From: Tistlia consotensis USBA 355
Lineage (GTDB): Bacteria; Pseudomonadota; Alphaproteobacteria; Kiloniellales; DSM-21159
Length of the DNA stretch: 64,000 nt
NCBI RefSeq assembly: GCF_900177295.1
Contig: NZ_FWZX01000010.1
Coordinates: 62,001-126,000 of the forward strand
Direction: 5' to 3'
The position numbers were made by a program, and so were the translations under genes. Under the pieces are notes generated by a model. That model did no database searches, was not told where the DNA came from, and saw only the letters and a program-made list of their open reading frames with translations. Numbering within the stretch: position 1 is the stretch's first letter; every line of letters starts with the position of its first letter. Below, piece after piece: positions 15,228-23,444 of the stretch.

Positions 15228-15288
15228 TCTGGTAAGGCAGATCTCTTTAACTTCTCGAAGATTTTCTTTCGCGACGAGGTATTCGAAG

Positions 15289-15861
15289 ATGTTACAGGCA
15301 CTGGCTCGCGGCGAGCGGCAGGTGGCCTCGCGCAAGCTCAGTCGGACAGTGACCCCGACCGGCCGTGAGCGACTGTTCCGCGACGACGAGGTCATCGTCA
15401 GCAAGACCGATCTCAAGGGCCGCATAACCTACGTGAACCGGGTCTTCCTGAAGATCTCGGGCTTCGACGAGGACGAGCTGATCGGCGCGCCGCACAGCAT
15501 CATCCGGCATCCGGAGATGCCGCGCTCGGCCTTCAAGCTGCTGTGGGACAGCCTGGCGGAAGGCAGGGAGGTCTTCGCCTACATCAACAACCTGGCGAAG
15601 AACGGCGACAACTACTGGGTCTTCGCCCACGTCACGCCCAGCATCGACGTGAACGGCAAGGTGCTCGGCTACCACTCGAACCGGCGCGTGCCCGATCGTC
15701 AGGTGCTCAACGACACGATCGTGCCGCTCTATGCCGCGCTCCTGGCCGAGGAGAACGGGCAGAGCGACCGCAAGGCGGGCCTGGACAGGTCCTATCGCAT
15801 GCTCCTGGGGCTGCTCGAGGAAAGAGGGGTCGGCTATGACGAGTTCATCTTCTCTCTCTAG
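15289..15861 (+). CDS. Aer-type PAS sensor protein (separate subunit)
   Basis: A 190-residue soluble protein with one PAS domain, about residues 30-140: [53 protein letters not shown]. This RHPxMP...KNGxxYWV pattern is typical of Aer aerotaxis PAS domains, which bind FAD and sense redox state. No transmembrane helix or signalling domain follows. The stop overlaps the start of the chemoreceptor gene by 26 bases, so the pair appears to be an Aer receptor split into two chains. It is probably activated under low oxygen through the upstream FNR-type box. Confidence 0.9.
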   Translation: MLQALARGERQVASRKLSRTVTPTGRERLFRDDEVIVSKTDLKGRITYVNRVFLKISGFDEDELIGAPHSIIRHPEMPRSAFKLLWDSLAEGREVFAYINNLAKNGDNYWVFAHVTPSIDVNGKVLGYHSNRRVPDRQVLNDTIVPLYAALLAEENGQSDRKAGLDRSYRMLLGLLEERGVGYDEFIFSL

Positions 15862-17146
15862 GGCTCGGCTCGCCTGCGCCCTGTCCTGCTTCTGCATCCT
15901 GGGGCTGCTGGGCGACACCCTGCTGAGCGGAACCGCCGACACCGCCGTCGCCCTGCTGGCGGGGCTCGGCCTGCTCGGCACCCTCGTCGCTCTCGGCTTC
16001 CTGAGCTTGGCCGGCAGGTCGATCACCAGGGTTCTCACGGTCTGCAGCGCGGTCGCGCAAGGCGATTTCGAGGCGCGCATCATCGGCGTTCGCGAGCGCG
16101 GCGAGCTGGGCGAGCTGGTCGCGACCATCAACGACCTGATCGACCGTGCCGATGCCTACGTTCGCGAGACCTCGGCCTCGATGAACTACGTCAGCCGCAA
16201 CCTCTACTTCCGGCGGATCGTCGAGACCGGCATGATCGGTGCCTTCCTGGCCGGCTCGAAGACGATCAACGCGGCGACCGACGCGATCGCGACCAGGGTG
16301 GCCGGCTTCAAGGGCGTCGCCAGGGAGTTCGAGTCGACCATATCCGGCGTCGTCGACAGCGTGGCCAGCGCCGCCACGGAGCTCGACTCGACGGCCGGCA
16401 GCATGGCGACGACGGCCAAGGGCACCCAGGGCCAGGCGACGACGCTGGCGGCGGCCGCGGAGGTGGCGGCGACCAACGTCGAGGCCGTGGCCGGCGCCGC
16501 CGAGGAGCTGTCGTCCTCGATCGCCGAGATCGGCGGGCAGGCCAGCCGCTCGTCGGAGGTCACCCGCGGCGCGGTCGGCGAGATGGCGGAGACCAGGGAG
16601 CGGATCGATCACCTGCAGAAGGCGGCGGATCGGGTCGGCGAGGTCGTCGGCCTCATCTCCGAGATCGCCGAACAGACCAACCTGCTCGCCCTCAACGCCA
16701 CCATCGAGGCGGCACGCGCCGGCGAGGCCGGCAAGGGCTTCGCCGTGGTCGCCCACGAGGTGAAGCAACTCGCGACCCAGACCAGCAAGGCGACGGAGGA
16801 GATCTCGAGCCAGGTCGTCACGATCCAAGGGGCGACCCGTGCCGCGGTCGAGAGCTTCAACAGCATCGCCGGGACGATACAGGCGGTCAGTCAGACGAGC
16901 GCCGCGATCGCCGCCGCGGTCGAGCAGCAGACCGCCGCCACGCAGGAGATCGCCAGCAGCGTGGCCCAGGCCTCCGCCGGCATGCAGCAGGTCACCGGCA
17001 GCACCGAGAAGGTGTCGACGGCGGCGGCCGAGACCAACCTCGCCTCGGACGAGGTCCGGCAAGCCTCGCACCAGCTCTCGACTCAGTCGGAGCGACTGCG
17101 CAGCGAGGTCGACGGCTTCCTGGAGCAGATCCGAAAGGTGGTCTGA
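15836..17146 (+). CDS. Methyl-accepting chemotaxis protein (TM-HAMP-MCP signalling subunit)
   Basis: A 436-residue membrane chemoreceptor. Two hydrophobic helices (about 8-25 and 35-60) are joined by a very short loop ([13 protein letters not shown]), so there is no periplasmic sensing domain. A HAMP-like segment ([20 protein letters not shown]) follows, then a long coiled-coil signalling domain. The highly conserved hairpin tip [20 protein letters not shown] contacts CheA/CheW. This is the part of Aer that follows the PAS domain. ATG 15836 lies within the end of the PAS gene. Membrane topology and lack of an input domain fit signalling from the PAS partner. Confidence 0.92.
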   Translation: MTSSSSLSRARLACALSCFCILGLLGDTLLSGTADTAVALLAGLGLLGTLVALGFLSLAGRSITRVLTVCSAVAQGDFEARIIGVRERGELGELVATINDLIDRADAYVRETSASMNYVSRNLYFRRIVETGMIGAFLAGSKTINAATDAIATRVAGFKGVAREFESTISGVVDSVASAATELDSTAGSMATTAKGTQGQATTLAAAAEVAATNVEAVAGAAEELSSSIAEIGGQASRSSEVTRGAVGEMAETRERIDHLQKAADRVGEVVGLISEIAEQTNLLALNATIEAARAGEAGKGFAVVAHEVKQLATQTSKATEEISSQVVTIQGATRAAVESFNSIAGTIQAVSQTSAAIAAAVEQQTAATQEIASSVAQASAGMQQVTGSTEKVSTAAAETNLASDEVRQASHQLSTQSERLRSEVDGFLEQIRKVV

Positions 17147-17222
17147 CCGGTGCGGTCGCCGTCGTGCGCGGCGCCTGCCGCGCGGGTGGCCGGGCGGAAC
17201 GGCGGACGCATCGGGGGCAGGG

Positions 17223-17283
17223 CTGCCGCAAGCCTGTCGCCCCGCGCCCGCCGGGGCCAGGGGCCGGATGTCGCAGCGGGGCG
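17223..17283 (+). repeat. 61-bp dispersed repeat, copy b (matches 14948-15008)
   Basis: Identical to 14948-15008 except for two bases. It lies 77 bases after the chemoreceptor stop. It is probably part of a genome-wide intergenic family. Confidence 0.85.
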
Positions 17284-17312
17284 TGGGGGTGGGCGGCGCC
17301 CTTGCGCTTGCA

Positions 17313-17393
17313 TGGTTCGACAGGCTCACCATGAAGCGACGGCGGGGTTCGCGCGAGCTTCCGGTCACGCTTCATGGCGAGCCTGTCGAACCA
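17313..17393. repeat. REP-like inverted repeat of TGGTTCGACAGGCTC...
   Basis: A 26-base arm at 17313-17338 (TGGTTCGACAGGCTCACCAT then GAAGCG) reappears as its reverse complement at 17368-17393 with one mismatch, separated by 29 bases. Sequences of the GTTCGACAGGCTC type are widespread intergenic repeats in alphaproteobacteria. The long stem could stabilise or end transcripts. Confidence 0.8.
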
Positions 17394-17433
17394 CGAAGCG
17401 TGAGATGCACCGAGCCCGGTCTCGACTTTCCTC

Positions 17434-17553
17434 GTCATCCCCGCGAAGGCGCCAGGGCATGCACGGATCCGACCAGGGGCGCCTTCCCGGGCGCCAAGCG
17501 AGCCCAAAAGCCTCGTAAAGGCTTTCGGTTTGCGAGCCTTGCGACCCGGGATC
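17434..17553 (+). repeat. Degenerate copy of the GTCATCC intergenic repeat family, copy 3
   Basis: It begins with GTCATCC at 17434 and shares later blocks such as GTTTGCGAGCCTTGCGACCCG with related segments, where the same GGTCGCAAGGCTCGC wording occurs at 13916-13931. It is more diverged than copies 1 and 2 and its right boundary is approximate. Confidence 0.5.
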
Positions 17554-17583
17554 CAGCGGCACGGACGGTGGCATCATCCCCGG

Positions 17584-17988
17584 ATGCGTCAGCCGTGCCT
17601 CTACATCCCCGCCAGCAAGCGCAATGGCACGCTCTACGTCGGCGCGACGAGCGACATCGCGACACGCGTCTGGCAGCACCGGAGTGGCGCGGTCGAAGGC
17701 TTCACCAGGCAGTACCGGGTGCACCGGCTGGTCCAGAGCGCGATCCGATCAGATCGAATTGACCTGATCGGTGAATCGCCCTCTAGAATCATGTGATTAC
17801 AGACTGATTCACCGATCGCATCGCCGCGATGCGATCGGATCAGGCTCTACGTCGAGTTCCACGCCACCATGACCGAAGCGATCCATCGCGAGCAGCGGGT
17901 CAAGCGCTGGCGCCGTGCCTGGAAGATCGAGCTGATCGAGCGCGCAAATCCCGAGTGGCGCGACCTCTACGAGAACCTGAAGGGGTGA
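17584..17988 (+). pseudogene. GIY-YIG endonuclease-family gene, interrupted by a palindromic element
   Basis: The first part (17584-17733) encodes MRQPCLYIPASKRNGTLYVG, then GATSDIATRVWQHRSGAVEG and the RVHRLV strand, the N-terminal half of a YhbQ-like GIY-YIG protein. The second part, from 17848, encodes YVEFHATMTEAIHREQRVKR, then the WRRAWKIELIERANPEWRDL helix, to TGA 17988. Together they make a standard about 96-residue family member. The inserted bases 17734-17847 keep frame but bring a stop (TGA 17794-17796), so only a truncated 70-residue product would be made. GIY-YIG proteins of this size are putative structure-specific nucleases. Confidence 0.88.
17736..17847. mobile_element. 112-bp nested palindromic element inserted in the GIY-YIG gene
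   Basis: The ends are imperfect inverted repeats: 17736-17756 and the complement of 17827-17847 agree at 17 of 21 positions (GAGCnnGATCCGATCnnATCG). Inside lies a perfect 12-base inverted repeat, GATCGGTGAATC (17766-17777) and GATTCACCGATC (17806-17817). There is no coding capacity. Removing 17734-17847 restores the host gene. It is a MITE-like palindromic element. Confidence 0.78.
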
Positions 17989-18064
17989 TGCCATGGCCGG
18001 TCCCGCTGGATCCCGGGTCGCAAGGCGCCCGGGACGGCGGGAAGAGGAACGCCCCGCCGCCGCC

Positions 18065-18964
18065 CTATTCCGCCGCCCGCCGGATCGCGCCGTCGGCGGC
18101 GAGGGACTGGTAGGTCTCGGGGCGGCGGTCGCGGAAGAACTGCCAGAGCTCGCGGGTCTCGCGGACCTTGTCCATGTCCATCTCGTGGACCAGCAGCTCG
18201 TCCCTGTCGGCGCTGGCCTGGGCCTCGATCTTGCCGCGCGGGTTCACGATGTAGCTGGAGCCGTAGAAGGTGCCGATGTTCCAGGGCGCCTCGTCGCCGA
18301 CCCGGTTGACCGCGCCGATGTAGACGCCGTTGGCCGCCGCCGAGGCCGGCTGCTCCAGCTCCCAGAGGTACTGCGACAGCCCGGCGACCGTCGCCGAGGG
18401 GTTGACGATGTACTCGGCGCCGGCGAGCGCCAGGGCGCGCCAGCCCTCCGGGAAGTGCCGGTCGTAGCAGATGTAGACGCCGAGCCTGACGTAGGCCGTC
18501 TCGAACACCGGCCAGCCGCTGTTGCCCGGGCGGAAGAAGAACTTCTCCCAGAAGCCGGCGACCTGCGGGATGTGGGTCTTGCGGTACTTGCCGAGGTAGC
18601 GCCCGTCGGCGTCGATCACCGCGGCCGTGTTGTAGTAGAGGCCGGTGATCTCCTCCTCGTAGAGCGGCACGACGATGACCATCGCGTGCTTCTTGGCGTA
18701 TTCCTGCATCAGCCGGGTGGTCGGGCCGTCGGGGATCTTCTCGGTCGCGGCGTACCACTTGCTGTCCTGGCTCGGGCAGAAGTAGGGCTGGGTGAAGACC
18801 TCCTGGAAGCAGAGCACCTGCACGCCCTGGCGCCCCGCCTCCTCGACCAGCGGCAGGTGTGCCTCGAGCATCCTGTCGCGGATCTGCTCGGGCGACATCG
18901 CGGTGTCGCCCTTCAGGCTCATCTGGATCAGCCCCGCCTTCACCCCCGATTTGACCGTGGCCAT
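18065..18964 (-). CDS. Nitrilase-superfamily amidohydrolase, beta-ureidopropionase / N-carbamoylputrescine amidase-like
   Basis: A 299-residue carbon-nitrogen hydrolase. The catalytic triad of the superfamily is visible: Glu in LCFQEVFTQPYF, Lys in YLGKYRKTHIP, and Cys in RLGVYICYDRHFPEGWRA. The nearby motifs AGFWEKFFFRPGNSGWPVF and NRVGDEAPWNIGTFYGSSY resemble eukaryotic-type beta-ureidopropionase and bacterial N-carbamoylputrescine amidase. ATG 18964 (MATVKSG) begins the first strand; the open frame continues upstream only as antisense to the next gene. A RutR-like palindrome lies 23-38 bases before the start. It is last in a leftward run of five genes but has its own 89-base gap. Confidence 0.85.
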   Translation of the reverse strand: MATVKSGVKAGLIQMSLKGDTAMSPEQIRDRMLEAHLPLVEEAGRQGVQVLCFQEVFTQPYFCPSQDSKWYAATEKIPDGPTTRLMQEYAKKHAMVIVVPLYEEEITGLYYNTAAVIDADGRYLGKYRKTHIPQVAGFWEKFFFRPGNSGWPVFETAYVRLGVYICYDRHFPEGWRALALAGAEYIVNPSATVAGLSQYLWELEQPASAAANGVYIGAVNRVGDEAPWNIGTFYGSSYIVNPRGKIEAQASADRDELLVHEMDMDKVRETRELWQFFRDRRPETYQSLAADGAIRRAAE

Positions 18965-18986
18965 GCCGCTGCCCTCCCTGCCTTTC

Positions 18987-19002
18987 CTGACCATCCGGTC
19001 AG
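18987..19002. promoter_or_regulatory. RutR-like palindrome CTGACC-ATCC-GGTCAG
   Basis: The 16 bases are a perfect inverted repeat (CTGACC arms, 4-base spacer). They match 11 of the 14 defined positions of TTGACCANNTGGTCAA, the same length and phasing as the perfect operator at 6640-6655. The site ends 23 bases before the amidohydrolase start, where it could block transcription or initiation. Confidence 0.6.
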
Positions 19003-19053
19003 CCTCGGCAAGGCTAGCACCGGCGCCGCGGAGCGCCAACCGGGCCGGGAATC

Positions 19054-20085
19054 TCAGGCCGGCCGGCGGTAGCGCTCGACGCCGTCGGTGTCCTGGTCGC
19101 GCACCAGCAGGCCGCGCCGCTCGAGGAAGCGCAGGTGGGCGATGGTCTCGCCGATCGCGAAGCCCATCTGGTGGGAGTCGAGCGGCCGGCGGAACAGCAC
19201 GCGGGCCAGCTGCAGCGCGGTCTGTGGCTCGGCGCAGGCCGCCTCCAGCAGGTCCAGGCGCTCGTCGTGGTGCTGGGCCAGCTCGGCCAGGCGCTCGTGC
19301 AGGCCGCGGAACGGCACGTTGTGCGAGGGCAGGACCAGCAGGCCGGGGTCGAGCTCGCGCAGCCGCTCCAGGGTCGCCAGGAAGTCGGCCAGCGGGTTCT
19401 CCTCCGGCTCGTAGGGCCAGACCGAGACGTTCGGCGAGATCTTTGGCAGCACCTGGTCGCCGGAGATCAGCAGGCCGAGCTCCTGGCACAGCAGCAGGGC
19501 GTGCTCCGGGGCGTGGCCGCGGCCGATCACCACCCGCCAGCTGCGGCCGCCGATCGCGAGCTCCTGGCCGTCGGCGAGGCGGCGGTAGCGGTCCGGGACC
19601 GGCGAGACCCGCCGGGCGTAGACCGCGCCGCGCAGGCCGACCTCGTCCAGGAAGGCCGGCTCGCAGCCGGCGCGCCGGTAGTAGCTCAGCCAGGGCTCGA
19701 CCTCGTCGTCGCGGGAGCGCGAGAGGGCACGCGCGGTCAGCCATTCGGTGCGCGGCATCCACAGCTCGACGCCCCAGTGTTCGGTCAGCCAGCCGGCGAG
19801 GCCGACGTGGTCGGGATGGTAGTGGGTGACCAGGACCCGGCCGATCGGGCGGCCGCCCAGGCGCTCCTCGAAGATCCGGCGCCACAGCGCGCGCGTCTCG
19901 TCGGTGGCGAGGCCGCAGTCGACCAGGGTCCAGCTGTCGCCGTCCTCGAGCAGCCAGAGGTTGATGTGGTCGAGGGCGAAGGGCAGCGGCATGCGCAGCC
20001 AGTGCACGCCCGGCGCGACCTCCTTGAGCTCGGCGGCCGCGGGCTTCGTCTCGAAGGGATAGTCCAGCACGCTCTTCTGCATCAT
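19054..20085 (-). CDS. Metallo-beta-lactamase fold hydrolase (GloB/LACTB2-like)
   Basis: A 343-residue predicted hydrolase. The Zn motif HxHxDH is seen as VTHYHPDHVGLAGW. Further ligands follow as VIGRGHAPEHALLL, LLISGDQVLP and LVLPSHNVPFRG. A C-terminal winged-helix-like segment (GFAIGETIAHLRFLERRGLL) is typical of the group that includes LACTB2-like and thioesterase-like members. The start at 20085 is followed at once by a second in-frame Met at 20082. It sits 14 bases after the CoA-ligase-like gene in the operon, which suggests hydrolysis of a CoA thioester or related ester in the same pathway (inference). Confidence 0.87.
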   Translation of the reverse strand: MMQKSVLDYPFETKPAAAELKEVAPGVHWLRMPLPFALDHINLWLLEDGDSWTLVDCGLATDETRALWRRIFEERLGGRPIGRVLVTHYHPDHVGLAGWLTEHWGVELWMPRTEWLTARALSRSRDDEVEPWLSYYRRAGCEPAFLDEVGLRGAVYARRVSPVPDRYRRLADGQELAIGGRSWRVVIGRGHAPEHALLLCQELGLLISGDQVLPKISPNVSVWPYEPEENPLADFLATLERLRELDPGLLVLPSHNVPFRGLHERLAELAQHHDERLDLLEAACAEPQTALQLARVLFRRPLDSHQMGFAIGETIAHLRFLERRGLLVRDQDTDGVERYRRPA

Positions 20086-20099
20086 CGCTCCCGGGGGGC

Positions 20100-21449
20100 T
20101 CAGAGCCGGACGATCCGCTGCGCCTTGTGGACGCTGCGCGGCAGGGCGCCGGCCTCGACCAGCTCGACCTCGGCGCGCACCGAAAGCTGCTCCTTGACCC
20201 GCGCCTGCAGGCGCTCGACGAAGTCCTGCGGCGCGTCCGGGCCGGCCTCGACGATCAGCTTCAGGCGGTTGAGCGAGCCGCTGACCGGGTCGGCCAGGGC
20301 CGGGTCGACGACGATCCGGTACTCGCCGGTGCCGCCCTCGGCGGCGCGCACCACCTCCTCGACCGCGGTCGGGAAGACGTTGACGCCGCGCACGATCAGC
20401 ATGTCGTCGGCGCGGCCGCGCACGCCGCCCTCCAGGCGGGCGTGGGTGCGCCCGTCCGGGCTCTCGACGCGGCGCCGCACGACCATGTCGCCGGTCCACC
20501 AGCGCAGCAGCGGGCAGGCCTGCTTGTCGAGGTGCGTCAGCACCAGCACGCCGGGCGTGCCGTCGGCGACCGGCCGCTTTGTCTCGGGGTCGATCACCTC
20601 GGCCAGGAAGAAGTCCTCGGTCAGCGCCGGGCCGAGCCCGTCGCCAACGTCCCAGGCGATCGGCTGGAACTCCAGCGAGCCGTAGCAGTCCGAGACCTCG
20701 GCGCCCCAGGCCTCGGCGAGCCGCCGGCGCGTCGCCGGCACGCTGGCTCCCGGCTCGCCGCCCAGGCCGACCAGGCGTACCCGCGATTGGCGCAGGTCGC
20801 GGCCGCCTTCCAGCGCCGCCTCGGCGACATGGGCCATGAAGGAGGGCGTGCCGATCACCGCGTCGACCTGGTAGCGGAAGATCGTCTCGATCTGGCGCTT
20901 GGTGTCGACGTTGCCGGCCGGGATGACCAGCGCGCCGATCCGCTCCGCGGCGTAGGTCGCCCCCAGGCCGCCGACGAACCAGGAATAGCCGAACATGCAC
21001 TGGAAGCGGTCGCCGGGGCGCAGGCCCTGGGCATAGAGATAGCGGGCGTAGAGGTCGGTCCAGCGCGCGAGGTCCGCGCGGGTCCAGTAGGTCGGCGTCG
21101 GCTGCCCGGTCGTGCCGGAGGAGAAGTGCACCCGAACGACCGCGGCCGGATCGCAGGCCAGCAGCCGCGACCGGGTCGGCAGCTCGGCGTCGAGCGCGGC
21201 GCGGTAGTCGTCCTTGGTGGTGAAGGGCAGGCCCCCCAGATCGGCCGGCTCGCGGAAGTCGCCGGGCGCGAAGCCGCAGTCCCGGAAGCGCTCGGCGTAG
21301 AAGGGACTGGCCGCGGCGAGATAGGCGAGCTGGGCCGTCAGGGCCTCTCGCTGATGGGCGGCGAGGCGGTCGCGCGACCAGGTCTCGCGCTCGTCCCAGA
21401 TGCCCTCGCGGAACGGCCTGCCCTGGCCGAAGGCAGCGTCAGCCGGCAT
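20100..21449 (-). CDS. PaaK-type AMP-forming acyl/aryl-CoA ligase
   Basis: A 449-residue adenylate-forming enzyme of the phenylacetate-CoA ligase family. It would activate an aromatic or other carboxylate to its CoA thioester. The ATP loop is VHFSSGTTGQPTPTYWT (about 105-120). The adenylate motif region is VSDCYGSLEFQP, and WWTGDMVVRRRVE and GRADDMLIVRGVNVFPTAVE mark the hinge and C-terminal domain. Length is close to PaaK. The start overlaps the TetR gene by 11 bases. The substrate cannot be read from the sequence. It belongs to the acd-tetR-ligase-hydrolase operon. Confidence 0.9.
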   Translation of the reverse strand: MPADAAFGQGRPFREGIWDERETWSRDRLAAHQREALTAQLAYLAAASPFYAERFRDCGFAPGDFREPADLGGLPFTTKDDYRAALDAELPTRSRLLACDPAAVVRVHFSSGTTGQPTPTYWTRADLARWTDLYARYLYAQGLRPGDRFQCMFGYSWFVGGLGATYAAERIGALVIPAGNVDTKRQIETIFRYQVDAVIGTPSFMAHVAEAALEGGRDLRQSRVRLVGLGGEPGASVPATRRRLAEAWGAEVSDCYGSLEFQPIAWDVGDGLGPALTEDFFLAEVIDPETKRPVADGTPGVLVLTHLDKQACPLLRWWTGDMVVRRRVESPDGRTHARLEGGVRGRADDMLIVRGVNVFPTAVEEVVRAAEGGTGEYRIVVDPALADPVSGSLNRLKLIVEAGPDAPQDFVERLQARVKEQLSVRAEVELVEAGALPRSVHKAQRIVRL

Positions 21450-22125
21450 GGCCCGCCTTTCCGTCCGCCTTGCCGTCTGGCCGCCTGAGCGCGCCGCGCA
21501 GCACGAAGTCGGCGAGGTTGCGGGCGATCGCCTCGCGCGTCTCGGGCGTCGGGCTCAGCTCCGGGCGGTACCAGAGGGTCAGCCAGTTGAGCGCGCCCAG
21601 CACCGGCTTGCTGAGCTGGCGCGGCGGCGCCTCGACGAAGGCGCCCTCGGCGCTGCCCTGCTCCAGCACCCCGGCGAAGAGCGACTCGTACTCGTCGCGC
21701 AGGGCGACGACCTTCTCGATCATGGCGTTCGGCCGGGCGCCGCGGCTGGAGATCAGCGGCTTCTCCAGGCCCTGGATCGAGACCTTCTGGTAGGCGAAGT
21801 TCTCCATGATCGCGTGGGCGTGGCGCAGCGCCATGGCGTGCAGACGCTCGGCCGGCGTGCCCGGGCCCTCGGCGACCGGCCGCACCGCCTCGATCATGAT
21901 GCCCATGGCGCGCAGGTGGACGTCGAGGAACAGGTCGATCTTCGAGCGGTAGTAGTGGTAGACGCGCCCCTTGGTCGCCCGGATGCGGTCGGCCACGTCG
22001 TCGATCGTGGCGCCGTTGAAGCCGTACTCCATGAACGACTGGGCGGCGGCGTCGAGGATCTCGGCGCGGCCCTCGGAGCCGGTGCCGGGCCGGCCGCTCG
22101 TGTCCGTGAAGTCCTGCGAAGTCAT
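21439..22125 (-). CDS. TetR-family regulator, KstR2-like
   Basis: A 228-residue repressor. The helix-turn-helix is clear: EILDAAAQSFMEYGFNGATI and DRIRATKGRVYHYYRSKIDL. The C-terminal domain contains VLGALNWLTLWYRPELSPTP, a pattern seen in KstR2-like and related acyl-CoA-responsive regulators. It is co-transcribed with an acyl-CoA dehydrogenase gene upstream (7-base gap) and the CoA ligase gene downstream (11-base overlap). The promoter of this operon carries the palindrome CTACGCCGTAG at 23448-23458. It is therefore the best candidate to bind the five related sites found in the acyl-CoA region, probably released by an acyl-CoA. Confidence 0.85.
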   Translation of the reverse strand: MTSQDFTDTSGRPGTGSEGRAEILDAAAQSFMEYGFNGATIDDVADRIRATKGRVYHYYRSKIDLFLDVHLRAMGIMIEAVRPVAEGPGTPAERLHAMALRHAHAIMENFAYQKVSIQGLEKPLISSRGARPNAMIEKVVALRDEYESLFAGVLEQGSAEGAFVEAPPRQLSKPVLGALNWLTLWYRPELSPTPETREAIARNLADFVLRGALRRPDGKADGKAGHAG

Positions 22126-22132
22126 CCTGCTG

Positions 22133-23335
22133 TCACCCCGTTCCAGCCAGCCCCTCGGGAGCGGGGGCCGCCGTCTCCAGCCAGCCCTCCGCCTCCTTCT
22201 TCACGGCCCGCGCCAGAACCAGGCGCTGGATCTCCGAGGTGCCCTCGTAGATCTCCAGGATCCGCTGGTCCCGGTACAGGCGCTCGGCCGTGCAGGGCTT
22301 CACATAACCGAAACCGCCCCAAACCTGAACGGCCGCGTCGGCGGCCCGGTGCGCGACCTCCGAGGTGAAGAGCTTGGCCATGGCGCCCAGGTCGGCCGCG
22401 TCCTCGCCCCGGTCGTAGGCGGCCGCCGCCTCGTAGAGCATCATGCGCGCCGCCGAGATCTCGGTCGCCATGTCGGCGAGCCGGAAGCCGATGCCCTGGT
22501 TGTCGATGATGCTCCGGCCGAAGGTCTCGCGCGCGACGGCGCGGCTCGCCGCCTCGCGGTAGGCGGCCAGCGCCAGGCCGGTCGACTGGGCCGAGACCAT
22601 GATGCGGCCGACGTTGAGGGTCTTGAGCGCGAGGCGCAGGGCCCGGTTCTCCTCGCCGACCATGGCCTCGGCCGGGACCCGGATGTCGAGCACCAGGTTC
22701 GAGGTCATGGTGCCGCGGATGCCCATCTTGTCGTTGAGCTCGGTGACCTCGGCGCCCTCGTCCTCCTTGTCGACGACGAAGGCCGAGATGCCGCGGCCGC
22801 CGGCGGCCGGGTCGGTCTTGGCGAAGACGATGTAGTAGCGCGCGGCGCCGCCGTTGCCGATCCAGTACTTCTCGCCCCGGATCCGCCAGCCGTCGCCCTC
22901 GCGCACCGCGGTCGCGGTGATCGCCGCGGCGTCGGAGCCGGTGGTCCGCTCCGACAGGGCGAAGCTGGTCGCCTCGCCCTTGGCCATCGCGGTCAGGTAG
23001 CGCTGCTTCTGGTCGGGCCGCCCGGCGAGCAGGATCGGGAAGGCGCCGAGCTGGTAGGCGCAGAGAATCGCCGCCGTCGAGGCGCAGGCCCGGCCGATCG
23101 CCTCGGTCACCGCGACGGCCGTGGTCAGGGAGGCGCCCTGCCCGCCCTGCTCGCGCGGCAGGAACAGCCCGGCGAGCCCGCTCTCGACCAGCCGCTCGAC
23201 GCTCTCCCAGGGATAGCGCTGCTGCGCGTCCAGCTCGGCGGCCAGCGGCCGGAAATGCGTCTCGGCGAGCGCCGCCGCACTGTCCCGCCAGCGCCGCGAG
23301 TCCGCGTCCAGTCGAGGCTCCCAGATCACCGCCAT
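22133..23335 (-). CDS. Acyl-CoA dehydrogenase
   Basis: A 400-residue FAD flavoenzyme for alpha,beta-dehydrogenation of an acyl-CoA. Seen are SFALSERTTGSDAAAITATA (substrate and flavin region), EKYWIGNGGAARYYIVFAKT, KTLNVGRIMVSAQSTGLAL, ETFGRSIIDNQGIGFRLADM and the end motif EIYEGTSEIQRLVLARAV with the catalytic Glu. ATG 23335 (MAVIWEPRLD) was preferred to an upstream start because homologues begin here. It is the first gene of the leftward operon with tetR. The promoter is likely TTGACG-N18-TAGGTT (23474 to 23445, minus strand), overlapped by the palindromic site at 23447-23462. Confidence 0.93.
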   Translation of the reverse strand: MAVIWEPRLDADSRRWRDSAAALAETHFRPLAAELDAQQRYPWESVERLVESGLAGLFLPREQGGQGASLTTAVAVTEAIGRACASTAAILCAYQLGAFPILLAGRPDQKQRYLTAMAKGEATSFALSERTTGSDAAAITATAVREGDGWRIRGEKYWIGNGGAARYYIVFAKTDPAAGGRGISAFVVDKEDEGAEVTELNDKMGIRGTMTSNLVLDIRVPAEAMVGEENRALRLALKTLNVGRIMVSAQSTGLALAAYREAASRAVARETFGRSIIDNQGIGFRLADMATEISAARMMLYEAAAAYDRGEDAADLGAMAKLFTSEVAHRAADAAVQVWGGFGYVKPCTAERLYRDQRILEIYEGTSEIQRLVLARAVKKEAEGWLETAAPAPEGLAGTG

Positions 23336-23444
23336 GCAACCCTCCGTCCCTGGTCGCGGCCCGGCGAAAGGCCCTTGCCCGGGCGGGCGCACCGCCCTCT
23401 CCGGGCCCCTCGGCGAGCCGGGGGAAATTCCTTCTGGCTTGGAA

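Larger units (their letters stand above)
17147..17583. other. 437-base repeat-filled gap, no gene seen
   Basis: The gap contains the 61-bp repeat (17223-17283), a 26-bp inverted repeat (17313-17393) and a degenerate copy of the GTCATCC repeat family (about 17434-17553). No frame has convincing coding features. The strong palindromes may terminate transcription from the chemoreceptor operon, but no T-tract is obvious. Confidence 0.6.
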
